Shown: in pieces, positions 55,913 to 63,121 of the stretch | Layout of the letters: the number at the start of each line of letters is the position of its first letter | Numbering within the stretch: the first letter of the stretch is position 1 | Assembly: GCA_002399785.1 (NCBI GenBank) | Contig: DHEH01000009.1 | Span: 1 to 63,121 of the forward strand | Direction: 5' to 3' | DNA length: 63,121 nt | Source: Caryophanales bacterium UBA4855 | GTDB taxonomy: Bacteria; Bacillota_I; Bacilli_A; RFN20; CAG-826 | Notes under the pieces: generated by a model | The model's input: the letters and a program-made list of their open reading frames with translations, nothing else | The model's database searches: none | Told to the model about the DNA's origin: nothing | Translations under genes and position numbers: made by a program

Positions 55913-58762
55913 ATGCTTGAATTAATTAATGTTTATAAAGATTATTACATTGATAAAAAACCATTTCATGCTTTAAAAAACATTAATTTATTTTTTCCTA
56001 AAAACGAATTTTGCGCTATTTTAGGTCCTTCTGGATGCGGAAAAACAACTACATTAAATATAATTGGTGGTTTAGATAGATATACTAAAGGTGATTTAGT
56101 TATCGAAGGTAAATCTACTAAGACATTTAACGATAAAGATTGGGATAATTATCGTAATAAACGAATTGGATTCGTTTTCCAATCTTATAACTTAGTTCAA
56201 CATTTAACTATTCTTGATAATGTAGTTTTATCTTTAACAATTGGTGGAATGAGTGCTAATGAGAGAATTCAAAAAGCCAAAAAAGCTCTTGATGACGTGG
56301 GATTAGAAGGTCTTTATAATAAAAAACCAAATCAATTATCTGGTGGACAAATGCAAAGAGTCGCAATTGCTAGATCTTTAGTGAATGATCCAGAAATTAT
56401 TTTAGCTGATGAACCAACCGGAGCTCTTGATAGTGTAACTAGTTTACAAATCATGGATATTTTAAAAGATATAAGTAAAACCAAATTAGTTATCATGGTT
56501 ACCCATAATGAAGATTTAGCTCATAAATATGCTGATCGAATTATCACTTTTAAAGATGGTAAAATAACTAACGATACTAAAGCTAATGAACCAGAATTAA
56601 AAGAACAAGAAAACAAATATTACGATGAACTTCAAGGGAAAATTATCAACCATTTAAAGGTTTATGACGAAAAGGATAAAACTCAAAGAAGAGCCTTAAA
56701 AAAGGAACATAAGAAAGAAAAAACATCGATGTCTTTTTGGACTGCTTTTATGCTTTCTTTAAAGAATATTAATAGCAAAAAAGGTAGATCAATCATGACT
56801 GCTGTTGCCGCTAGCTTTGGCATTATTGGTGTTGCATTAGTTTTAGCAACAAATAATGGATTTAATATGTATATGGATAGAATTGAAGCGGAAACCGCCT
56901 CATCTTTGCCTGTTACAGTTTCAAGTTATACGGTAACTTACGAAAGTTACAATACTAGCGACTATAATCAATCAACAACTTACCCAACAGATGAAGAAAT
57001 TTATCCTTATGTTAATTTAAATAACGAAAGCAATGCAATTGTTAAATATAATTCTTTTAGTAATAAATATTTGTCTTATTTGAATAAATTAAGAGATGAA
57101 GATGGGTTATTAAATGACTATTTAGTCAATTATAATTCATATTATAAATATCATTTAACCACCGAATTTCCAGCTCCAATTAAGGAAGAAAACGGAACAA
57201 CCAGCACTTATCAAGTAGTTAATACTGGCGCTTCAACTGGCAGTATAAATAGTGTAATTGGTTCGGTTACTGGTTTACCAACTACTGTTTTTCATGAATT
57301 ATACGGACAAGAAAAGTACATTACTCAAACTTATGACGTTATTGCTGGAAACTACCCAAAAGAAAAGAATCAACTTGTATTGGTTGTAGATAATACTAAC
57401 TCAGTTTCTTTTTCTACATTAAGAAGACTAGGTTTTTATGCTAATAGTGATGTTCAAGAAGATGTCCAAGATGCAACCAGCACAAAACATGTTAAACCAA
57501 TTAGTTGGAATGATGTTTTAGGTAAAAAATATAAAATATTTGGTTTTGACGATTATTATGATCAAATTGCTTTAGGAGATAACAACACTGCTCCTTATTA
57601 TTATAAAGCGAAATTATTAAATGATGATGGTTCTGTTAATAATAAAGCCATGTTTGATAGTGATAATGGTATGGAATGTGAAATAGTTGGTATTTTAAGA
57701 CCTAAAAAGACTTCCACTTTATCTACGATGGCAAACGGACTATGTTTTACAAAAGAACTTCAAGATTATATGGTTACAAAAAACCAAAGCGGTACATTAG
57801 CGAATAATATTGCTGATTCTTGGGAATTAAAAGATGGAAAAACTAGAACTGATGTTGCAAAAGATTTAACTACTTTATTTCAAGGTGAAGAAGTTACTAA
57901 TTTTACCAAAAACTTAAATACTATTATCGGAAACGATTTTGATATTCATAACTTCTATTGGAATGAATTAATAAGTGTTAGCAATTTTTTATCATATGCA
58001 ACTTACGAAGGATTAAATTTAATTCCTGATGAATTAAAAGAATTAAGTTTACAAAACATGAGTGATATATCTACTTATATGTTAAAGGCTTTCTTACCAT
58101 CAACTAGCGATGAAGACTTCCTTAAAGCCATAATTGGTTTATCCGCTTATGCTAATACTTATTCAGAAATCAATAGTCTTGTGATTTTCCCTAAAGATCT
58201 AACAAGTAAATCAAAATTATTGGAAGCCTTAGATTCTTTTAATGTTATAAAACAAGGTGACGAAAATCATGCAGCAAGTAAAATTGAACAAGTAAAATAC
58301 ACTGATTATGTTTCAGAATTTACTAGTTCTATATCGCAGATGATCACGATTATTTCAGCTGTATTAATTGTTTTTGCTTCAATTTCGTTGGTTGTTTCTT
58401 GTGTTATGACTGGAATTATTACTTATAATTCTGTTATTGAAAGAACTAAAGAGATTGGTATTTTACGTGCAATAGGCGCTAGAAAGAAAGATGTTGGGCG
58501 TTTATTCCAAGCTGAATGTGTTTTAATTGGTGCTTTTAGTGGATTGATCGGATGTTTAGTTTCTTTCTTCTTAACTATTCCTATAAATCAAATACTGAAT
58601 TCTCTTTATCCAACATATGGATTAGGCAGTATTGCCACTTTAAATGTATTCCATGTTTTAGCTCTTGTTGCAATTTCGGTTTTGTTATCGTTCTTAAGCG
58701 GTTTATTGCCAGCAAGATTTGCCGCAAAGAAAGATCCTGTTGAAGCCTTAAGAAGTGAGTAA
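55913..58762 (+). CDS. MacB/FtsX-type ABC transporter, ATPase fused to permease
   Basis: A 949-residue fusion. The N-terminal ATPase (1-225) has GPSGCGKTTTLN, signature LSGGQMQRVAIARSL and Walker B IILADEPTGALD, in the LolD/MacB branch. After a charged linker (about 230-280), a first membrane helix (about 300) leads to a large extracytoplasmic domain (about 320-790) and three C-terminal helices of FtsX type, including ERTKEIGILRAIGARKKDVGRLF. Such proteins are mechanotransmitters acting on exported peptides or lipoproteins rather than classical pumps. It starts at the ATG after GGAGGG and is followed 2 bp later by the P-type ATPase. Confidence 0.9.
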   Translation: MLELINVYKDYYIDKKPFHALKNINLFFPKNEFCAILGPSGCGKTTTLNIIGGLDRYTKGDLVIEGKSTKTFNDKDWDNYRNKRIGFVFQSYNLVQHLTILDNVVLSLTIGGMSANERIQKAKKALDDVGLEGLYNKKPNQLSGGQMQRVAIARSLVNDPEIILADEPTGALDSVTSLQIMDILKDISKTKLVIMVTHNEDLAHKYADRIITFKDGKITNDTKANEPELKEQENKYYDELQGKIINHLKVYDEKDKTQRRALKKEHKKEKTSMSFWTAFMLSLKNINSKKGRSIMTAVAASFGIIGVALVLATNNGFNMYMDRIEAETASSLPVTVSSYTVTYESYNTSDYNQSTTYPTDEEIYPYVNLNNESNAIVKYNSFSNKYLSYLNKLRDEDGLLNDYLVNYNSYYKYHLTTEFPAPIKEENGTTSTYQVVNTGASTGSINSVIGSVTGLPTTVFHELYGQEKYITQTYDVIAGNYPKEKNQLVLVVDNTNSVSFSTLRRLGFYANSDVQEDVQDATSTKHVKPISWNDVLGKKYKIFGFDDYYDQIALGDNNTAPYYYKAKLLNDDGSVNNKAMFDSDNGMECEIVGILRPKKTSTLSTMANGLCFTKELQDYMVTKNQSGTLANNIADSWELKDGKTRTDVAKDLTTLFQGEEVTNFTKNLNTIIGNDFDIHNFYWNELISVSNFLSYATYEGLNLIPDELKELSLQNMSDISTYMLKAFLPSTSDEDFLKAIIGLSAYANTYSEINSLVIFPKDLTSKSKLLEALDSFNVIKQGDENHAASKIEQVKYTDYVSEFTSSISQMITIISAVLIVFASISLVVSCVMTGIITYNSVIERTKEIGILRAIGARKKDVGRLFQAECVLIGAFSGLIGCLVSFFLTIPINQILNSLYPTYGLGSIATLNVFHVLALVAISVLLSFLSGLLPARFAAKKDPVEALRSE

Positions 58763-58764
58763 AG

Positions 58765-61347
58765 ATGAAGAAAAAAATAAATATAAAAGAAAATATTTGG
58801 CACAAGCCAAAGAATATTACGCGTTATAAAGCTGATTATGATATTGGACTCTCTCATAAACAGGTAGAAAGACGTATTGCTGATGGATTGACGAATAAAA
58901 GTAAAAATAAAAGCTCAAATACTTATTGGCATATTATTGCTAAGAACCTTTTTACTTTTTTTAATATTTTGTTAGCTGCAATTGGAGTCATACTTTTGTC
59001 TTTTCAATTATATTCAAGTTGTGTATTTTTAGTTATTCTTTTATTAAATCTAGGTATCGGTTTAGTTCAAGATATTCGAAGCAAAAGACTTCTTGATAAA
59101 CTTTCCTTATTAAATAAAGAAAAAACTTTAGTAATTAGAGACGGAATAGAAACCAATATTAATCCTTCCGAATTAGTTTTAGATGATATTGTTATTTTGC
59201 GTGATGGCGACCAAATTCCTTGTGACTCAATTGTTGTATTTGGAAATTGTAGTGTAAACGAGGCTTTAGTTACTGGTGAATCGCTTCCGCTTAATAAGAA
59301 ACCAAAAGACAAAATCTTAAGTGGAACGTATATTTCTCACGGAAGAATTTTTGCTAGAATAAACTCAATTGGTGACGACAATTACATCGAAACTTTACAA
59401 CAAAAAAGTAAAGATTATAAAGCACCAAAATCACAAATGTTTGTTCAACTTAATGCATTATTTAAGGTAATTGCAGTTGTTGTCGTAATTTTCGGTATTG
59501 TTGATATTGTTCAATTTTCAACAATTAATTTCGCCGGTAGAAACCCAACATTTTCGGAATTACAAACCATGATATTATCATTAAGCGGTGCTTTAATATC
59601 GATGATTCCTAGTGGAATGTACTTATTAACATCAACTTCATTAGCTGCAGGAGCAATTTCTTTAGCTAATAAAAAAGTTTTATGTCAGGATGTTTATTCT
59701 ATTGAAACATTAGCAAGAATTGATACATTGTGTATAGATAAAACAGGAACAATTACTGATGGAACCATGTCTGTTTATACATATGAAGTAATTGATACTC
59801 AATTTGTCAAAAACCCTTTATTTGAGACAATTATGAAGTCTTATAATTGGGCAATTAATGAAAATAACTTTACAGGAGTCGCTTTAAAAGAAAAATTTGG
59901 ACTTAAAAATGTATTTGATAGTTCAGAAGTTATTCCCTTTAATTCGGTTAATAAGTATAGTGCTACAACTTTAGAAAAGGTTGGAACCATTTGTGTTGGC
60001 GCTTTTGGATATGTTCCTTTAATAGATAACGATAAAATAAATAAAAAAGTCGAAGATTATTCTAAAATGGGATACAGAGTGTTGGTAGTTGGTTTTTCTA
60101 AAGATTCAATTAAAAATCAAAAATTACCTGCCAAGATGACATGTTTAGGTTTAATTGTCATTCAAGATCACATTAGAAAAAATGCTAAAGAAATATTAGG
60201 TTGGTTTGGCAATAACGATGTTGATATAAAAGTAATTAGTGGTGATAACCCATTAACTGTTAGCGAGGTTGCAAAAATTGTTGGATTAAAAAATGCTGAC
60301 AAATACATTTCTTTAGAAAACGTTCCAATTAAAAAGATTCCTGATTTGGTTGATAAATATAATGTTTTTGGAAGAGTTTCTCCAGAACAAAAAGAAGCCA
60401 TTGTACTTGCCTTAAAAGAGAAAAAACACGTTGTAGGTATGTTTGGGGATGGTATAAACGATGTTCTTAGTTTAAAGCAAGCTAATGTTTCTATTACAGT
60501 AAATAGCGCAAGCAACGCTTGTAAAGATATATGTAATTTAATGTTAATTGATGATGATTTTGGAAAACTTCCAGAAATTGTTGCGCAAGGACGTAGAGTT
60601 ATAAACAATCTTCAAAGAACATGTTCCTTATTCTTAACAAAAACTATATTTAGTATTTTACTTAATTTATTCTTTATTATTTTTGGAACAATAACCTATG
60701 CTAATAACCCTGGCGCTGGAGCCGAAAGCTTCTTGTGGCCATTCTCACCAAATAACTTCTATGCATGGGAATTATTTACGATTGGATTATCTGCTTTCTT
60801 CTTAGCTCTTGAACCTAATAACGAGCGAATTAAAGGAAACTTCTTATATAATATTTTCAAAGAAGCAGGTCCAAATGGAGCAATTATTTCCATTATAATC
60901 ATGTTTTTCTATATGTTTGTTTATTTCTTTGGAGCAAAAACTGGTTTATTTATTAATAGTCCTTCTAATTATCTAAGCACTATCTGCGTTTACTTTATGT
61001 CAATCGCCTCTGTATTTGTGTTGCTACAGGTTGCCTTTAAATTAAATTTATATCGTTCGATTGTTTTTGGCGGATCTGTCTTATTGTCCTTTGGATTATT
61101 TATGCGGTCAATATTTTCAGAATCCGAAACAACAAACTGGCTGAAATTATTTGGAACGACTGCTCCAAGAACTCTCGATACAGTTGGAATCGTTACTATT
61201 ATAGTTATGGTGTCTACTTGTGCGTTAATAATGGGAACAATTTTCTTTTTCAATTATAGAAATACAAAAGGTAAATATAAGCAAAAAGAAACTGAAATAA
61301 AAGGAGAGATTGAAAATGAAGAACACGGAAAAAGTTCTGCAAGATAA
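58765..61347 (+). CDS. P-type cation-transporting ATPase (CtpE-like)
   Basis: An 860-residue ion pump. Actuator motif EALVTGESLPL, phosphorylation site LCIDKTGTITDG (Asp near 327), and hinge GMFGDGINDVLSLKQANVSI. The M4 segment is SMIPSGMYLLTSTSLAAGA, resembling the CtpE group linked to calcium uptake rather than the heavy-metal CPC motif. About ten membrane helices; no N-terminal metal-binding domain. Ion specificity is inferred only. It ends inside the TetR gene, which overlaps by 32 bp. Confidence 0.88.
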   Translation: MKKKINIKENIWHKPKNITRYKADYDIGLSHKQVERRIADGLTNKSKNKSSNTYWHIIAKNLFTFFNILLAAIGVILLSFQLYSSCVFLVILLLNLGIGLVQDIRSKRLLDKLSLLNKEKTLVIRDGIETNINPSELVLDDIVILRDGDQIPCDSIVVFGNCSVNEALVTGESLPLNKKPKDKILSGTYISHGRIFARINSIGDDNYIETLQQKSKDYKAPKSQMFVQLNALFKVIAVVVVIFGIVDIVQFSTINFAGRNPTFSELQTMILSLSGALISMIPSGMYLLTSTSLAAGAISLANKKVLCQDVYSIETLARIDTLCIDKTGTITDGTMSVYTYEVIDTQFVKNPLFETIMKSYNWAINENNFTGVALKEKFGLKNVFDSSEVIPFNSVNKYSATTLEKVGTICVGAFGYVPLIDNDKINKKVEDYSKMGYRVLVVGFSKDSIKNQKLPAKMTCLGLIVIQDHIRKNAKEILGWFGNNDVDIKVISGDNPLTVSEVAKIVGLKNADKYISLENVPIKKIPDLVDKYNVFGRVSPEQKEAIVLALKEKKHVVGMFGDGINDVLSLKQANVSITVNSASNACKDICNLMLIDDDFGKLPEIVAQGRRVINNLQRTCSLFLTKTIFSILLNLFFIIFGTITYANNPGAGAESFLWPFSPNNFYAWELFTIGLSAFFLALEPNNERIKGNFLYNIFKEAGPNGAIISIIIMFFYMFVYFFGAKTGLFINSPSNYLSTICVYFMSIASVFVLLQVAFKLNLYRSIVFGGSVLLSFGLFMRSIFSESETTNWLKLFGTTAPRTLDTVGIVTIIVMVSTCALIMGTIFFFNYRNTKGKYKQKETEIKGEIENEEHGKSSAR

Positions 61348-61846
61348 ATTGCTTAAACTTCTTGATTCTTATAAGATTGATGAAATTGATGTCAATTTGC
61401 TTTGTAATACTTTAGGCATCAAAAGACAAACTTTTTATTATCATTATAAGAACATATATGAATTAATTTATTCAATTTATTATGAGAAAAAACTTGAAGT
61501 TAATGATAAGCCAACTTATGAAGAGATTCTTACTCAAGCTTTAGATTTTTTATATGCTGATGATTTTAATAGAGATGTTTTTGAGTCAAATGCATCTCCT
61601 GTTTTAAAAGAATTTATTTTGTCATTTTTAATAAAATCCTTTGCCAATTACCTCTCTTTTTATAAAATTACCTCTACTCAAAAAAAGGAAGAATCACGCT
61701 TTTTAGCGAGCGCGATCAACGAACAGATGTTTTATTATTTTAAAGATGAAGAAGAAAACAAAAAAACTATTTATCACAAATTAAGCTTATTTTTAAATAA
61801 AAGAATTATTGATTCGATAACAAAAAATTATTTTCTATTAAATTAA
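61316..61846 (+). CDS. TetR-family regulator
   Basis: A 176-residue regulator with an N-terminal HTH (DVNLLCNTLGIKRQTFYYHY KNIYELI) and a short helical C-terminal domain, like the DhaS/YbjK-sized TetR proteins. The ATG at 61316 has AAAGGAGAG upstream and overlaps the end of the ATPase gene, so it is co-expressed with the ABC transporter and pump it may control. It contains a copy of the dispersed repeat (61633-61660) read in the same codon phase as the copies at 7097, 16981 and 63013. Confidence 0.85.
   Translation: MKNTEKVLQDKLLKLLDSYKIDEIDVNLLCNTLGIKRQTFYYHYKNIYELIYSIYYEKKLEVNDKPTYEEILTQALDFLYADDFNRDVFESNASPVLKEFILSFLIKSFANYLSFYKITSTQKKEESRFLASAINEQMFYYFKDEEENKKTIYHKLSLFLNKRIIDSITKNYFLLN
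61633..61660 (+). repeat. Dispersed TGCAAA repeat, copy in tetR-like gene (i)
   Basis: AAAATCCTTTGCCAATTACC then TCTCTTTT, sense to the gene. Confidence 0.5.
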
Positions 61847-61927
61847 AAAATATAGTTATGTTATTATATACAATAATTCTTCGCATTAATTTACACATTT
61901 GTTGAAATTAACAAAAGGAGAATGTTT

Positions 61928-63076
61928 ATGAGTAAAGAAGACGGATTAAGTATACTAGTGTACTTAGGGATGTTAGCTATCGCTATTGTAGTTGGTGTTA
62001 CTGTATTGATGAATGGATTACCTACTGCATTTAACAGCAAACAATGGGCAGTAGTGTTATTTATATTAATTGCTTTAATCGTTGGTATCATTATAAATGG
62101 TATCGTTTTAGAATTGTGCCATTTAATTGGTTATAAAATTGGTGGATATAAAATTCTTTCCTTTAATATCTTTGGTTTTTGCATCTATAAAACTATGGTC
62201 GATGGAAAAGAAAAATTTAAATTTAAATTCCCTGTTAATTTTGATGGTTTAACTGGTGAAACTATTGCGACTCCTGAAAAAGAAAAAGCTAATCCAATGA
62301 TTAGCATTATTGCTCCATTGGTTTTCTTTTTATTAGAAGCAGTTGCATTCTACATCGTTTACATTTTTATCTCTACTTCGTCAACAATGGGAGTAGGAAT
62401 GGCTATATTAAAATATGGAGTTATTGTTACTGCTACAATTGGTCTTATGTTTGCTTTATATGATTATTTCCCAGCCCATATCGATAGTACAACTGATGGA
62501 TACAGAATGACTTTATTAACCAAAAAAGTAAACGTTATTGCTTACAACGAATATCTTAGAGTTGTTGGTAAAGAATTTATGGGTGAAAAAGATGTGACAG
62601 TAGAAGTGTTTGATGAGATTACCGACTATACTGCTAAACTTAATATGCTTACAGTTTATAAACATCTTTTAGTCGAAGATTTCAAAGCTGCAGAAGAATT
62701 GTTAGACAAAATTATTATTGATCCTAAAAAGATATCTAAGAGCGCGTATTGTGAATATATGAGCGATAAAATATATATTTCTTTTTTCACTAAAACACTT
62801 GAAGAAGCAAGAAACGAACTTAAAAATGTTTCTCCAGATGTTAAAAATTACATTTATAAACCTGCTGATCAAGACTCATTAAAGGTTTATGTTCTTATCG
62901 AAGGACTTATTGATAAGAGTTCAAGCGAAGTCGAAACTTGTGATTCAAAATATTGGAAAATATATAAAAAATCAACTGAACCAAATAGGGATAAAGAAAA
63001 GGTCTTATATTCAAAAGCCCTTGCAAAGGTCCTCTCAACCGGTATAAAAGCTAACGTTAAAGAAGAAACAAAGTAA
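61928..63076 (+). CDS. Membrane protein resembling an inactive M50 (site-2) protease
   Basis: A 382-residue protein with about five membrane helices in the first 190 residues and a soluble helical C-terminal half (about 200-380). The segment GIVLELCHLIGYKIGGYKIL (about 57-76), then FNIFGFCIYK, follows the layout of M50 metalloproteases of the HELGHLI...G kind, but the first zinc-binding His is Leu (LELCH). The C-terminal half has repeat-like helices. Likely non-catalytic, or not a protease at all. The start at 61928 is taken because GGAG is 7 bp upstream; an ATG six bases earlier is too close to it. Confidence 0.65.
   Translation: MSKEDGLSILVYLGMLAIAIVVGVTVLMNGLPTAFNSKQWAVVLFILIALIVGIIINGIVLELCHLIGYKIGGYKILSFNIFGFCIYKTMVDGKEKFKFKFPVNFDGLTGETIATPEKEKANPMISIIAPLVFFLLEAVAFYIVYIFISTSSTMGVGMAILKYGVIVTATIGLMFALYDYFPAHIDSTTDGYRMTLLTKKVNVIAYNEYLRVVGKEFMGEKDVTVEVFDEITDYTAKLNMLTVYKHLLVEDFKAAEELLDKIIIDPKKISKSAYCEYMSDKIYISFFTKTLEEARNELKNVSPDVKNYIYKPADQDSLKVYVLIEGLIDKSSSEVETCDSKYWKIYKKSTEPNRDKEKVLYSKALAKVLSTGIKANVKEETK
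63013..63037 (+). repeat. Dispersed TGCAAA repeat, copy in M50-like gene (j)
   Basis: AAAAGCCCTTGCAAAGGTCC then TCTCA, sense to the gene, in the same codon phase as three other copies. Confidence 0.55.
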
Positions 63077-63079
63077 TTA

Positions 63080-63107
63080 AAAGGCCTCACAAATTGTGAG
63101 GCCTTTA
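63080..63107 (+). terminator. Terminator after the last gene
   Basis: AAAGGCCTCAC, loop AAATT, GTGAGGCCTTT: an 11-bp perfect stem 4 bp after the stop codon. The T-run after it is short. Confidence 0.8.
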
Positions 63108-63121
63108 TCTTGAATTATTAT

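Noticed and set aside
1..63121. TGA read as tryptophan (Mycoplasma code)
   Set aside because: Conserved Trp positions use TGG and several genes end cleanly at TGA, for example yaaA with its ATGA overlap with recF. Standard code applies.
1..63121. tRNA or rRNA genes
   Set aside because: I looked through the gaps for cloverleaf-like GTTCRANNC segments and 16S/23S/5S landmarks and saw none. The only stable RNA recognised is the SRP RNA.

Overview
The window is about 63 kb of AT-rich bacterial chromosome read with the standard code (genes end in TGA as well as TAA/TAG, and Trp is TGG). It spans the replication origin. The gene order rpmH-rnpA-yidC-khpB-mnmE on one side and dnaA-dnaN-...-yaaA-recF-gyrB-gyrA-serS on the other, the small 4.5S RNA next to tadA, the lipoprotein-type YidC and the low GC all point to a Firmicutes/Mollicutes-like Bacilli lineage (for example RF39- or Acholeplasma-related uncultured gut bacteria). 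That affiliation is an inference from gene content and order.

Layout. 1-12.1 kb, minus strand: rpsF-ssb-rpsR, lysS, a zinc-ribbon membrane protein, dusB-ftsH, tilS, an S4 protein, mfd and pth. 12.4-17.7 kb, plus strand: a DUF898-type membrane protein, then a TetR regulator that appears to be self-regulated and leaderless, heading an operon for a heterodimeric ABC exporter. 17.8-19.4 kb: a FGGY sugar kinase (minus), then ppdK (plus). 22.7-30.2 kb, minus strand: the origin-proximal housekeeping operon rpmH-rnpA-yidC-khpB-mnmE-tatD-rnmV-rsmA-ispE plus one small unknown protein. 30.2-33.3 kb: oriC with DnaA boxes on both sides of dnaA, then dnaN.

33.3-46.0 kb is an accessory island inserted between dnaN and yaaA, which are neighbours in most Firmicutes. 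Its left half is a minus-strand operon encoding a small HTH controller, a D12-class adenine methyltransferase, an HNH endonuclease with an N-terminal winged-helix-like region, a GHKL (MutL/MORC-like) ATPase, an unrecognised protein of 288 residues and a DUF6339-like protein. I read this as a restriction-modification or anti-phage system. Its right half is a plus-strand mobile module: an array of about 60-bp iteron-like repeats, a primase/DUF3987 protein, a GC-rich structured patch, a lone HK97-type capsid gene, small ORFs and a large TnpX/TndX-type serine recombinase. Near-identical 15-bp sequences starting with GA, 12,655 bp apart, are candidate attachment sites.

46.8-55.1 kb is the yaaA-recF-gyrB-gyrA-glycosyltransferase-like-serS operon, with two inverted repeats in its leader. 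55.2-63.1 kb holds the SRP RNA, tadA, a MacB/FtsX-type ABC transporter, a P-type ATPase, a second TetR regulator and a membrane protein that looks like a degenerate M50 protease.

A recurrent DNA-level signal was also found: a motif of about 23-28 bp (core CCCTTGCAAAT, with an A-tract before it and a second C-run and pyrimidines after it). It occurs at least nine times in the chromosomal backbone, both between genes and inside genes in all three frames, and I did not find it in the island.
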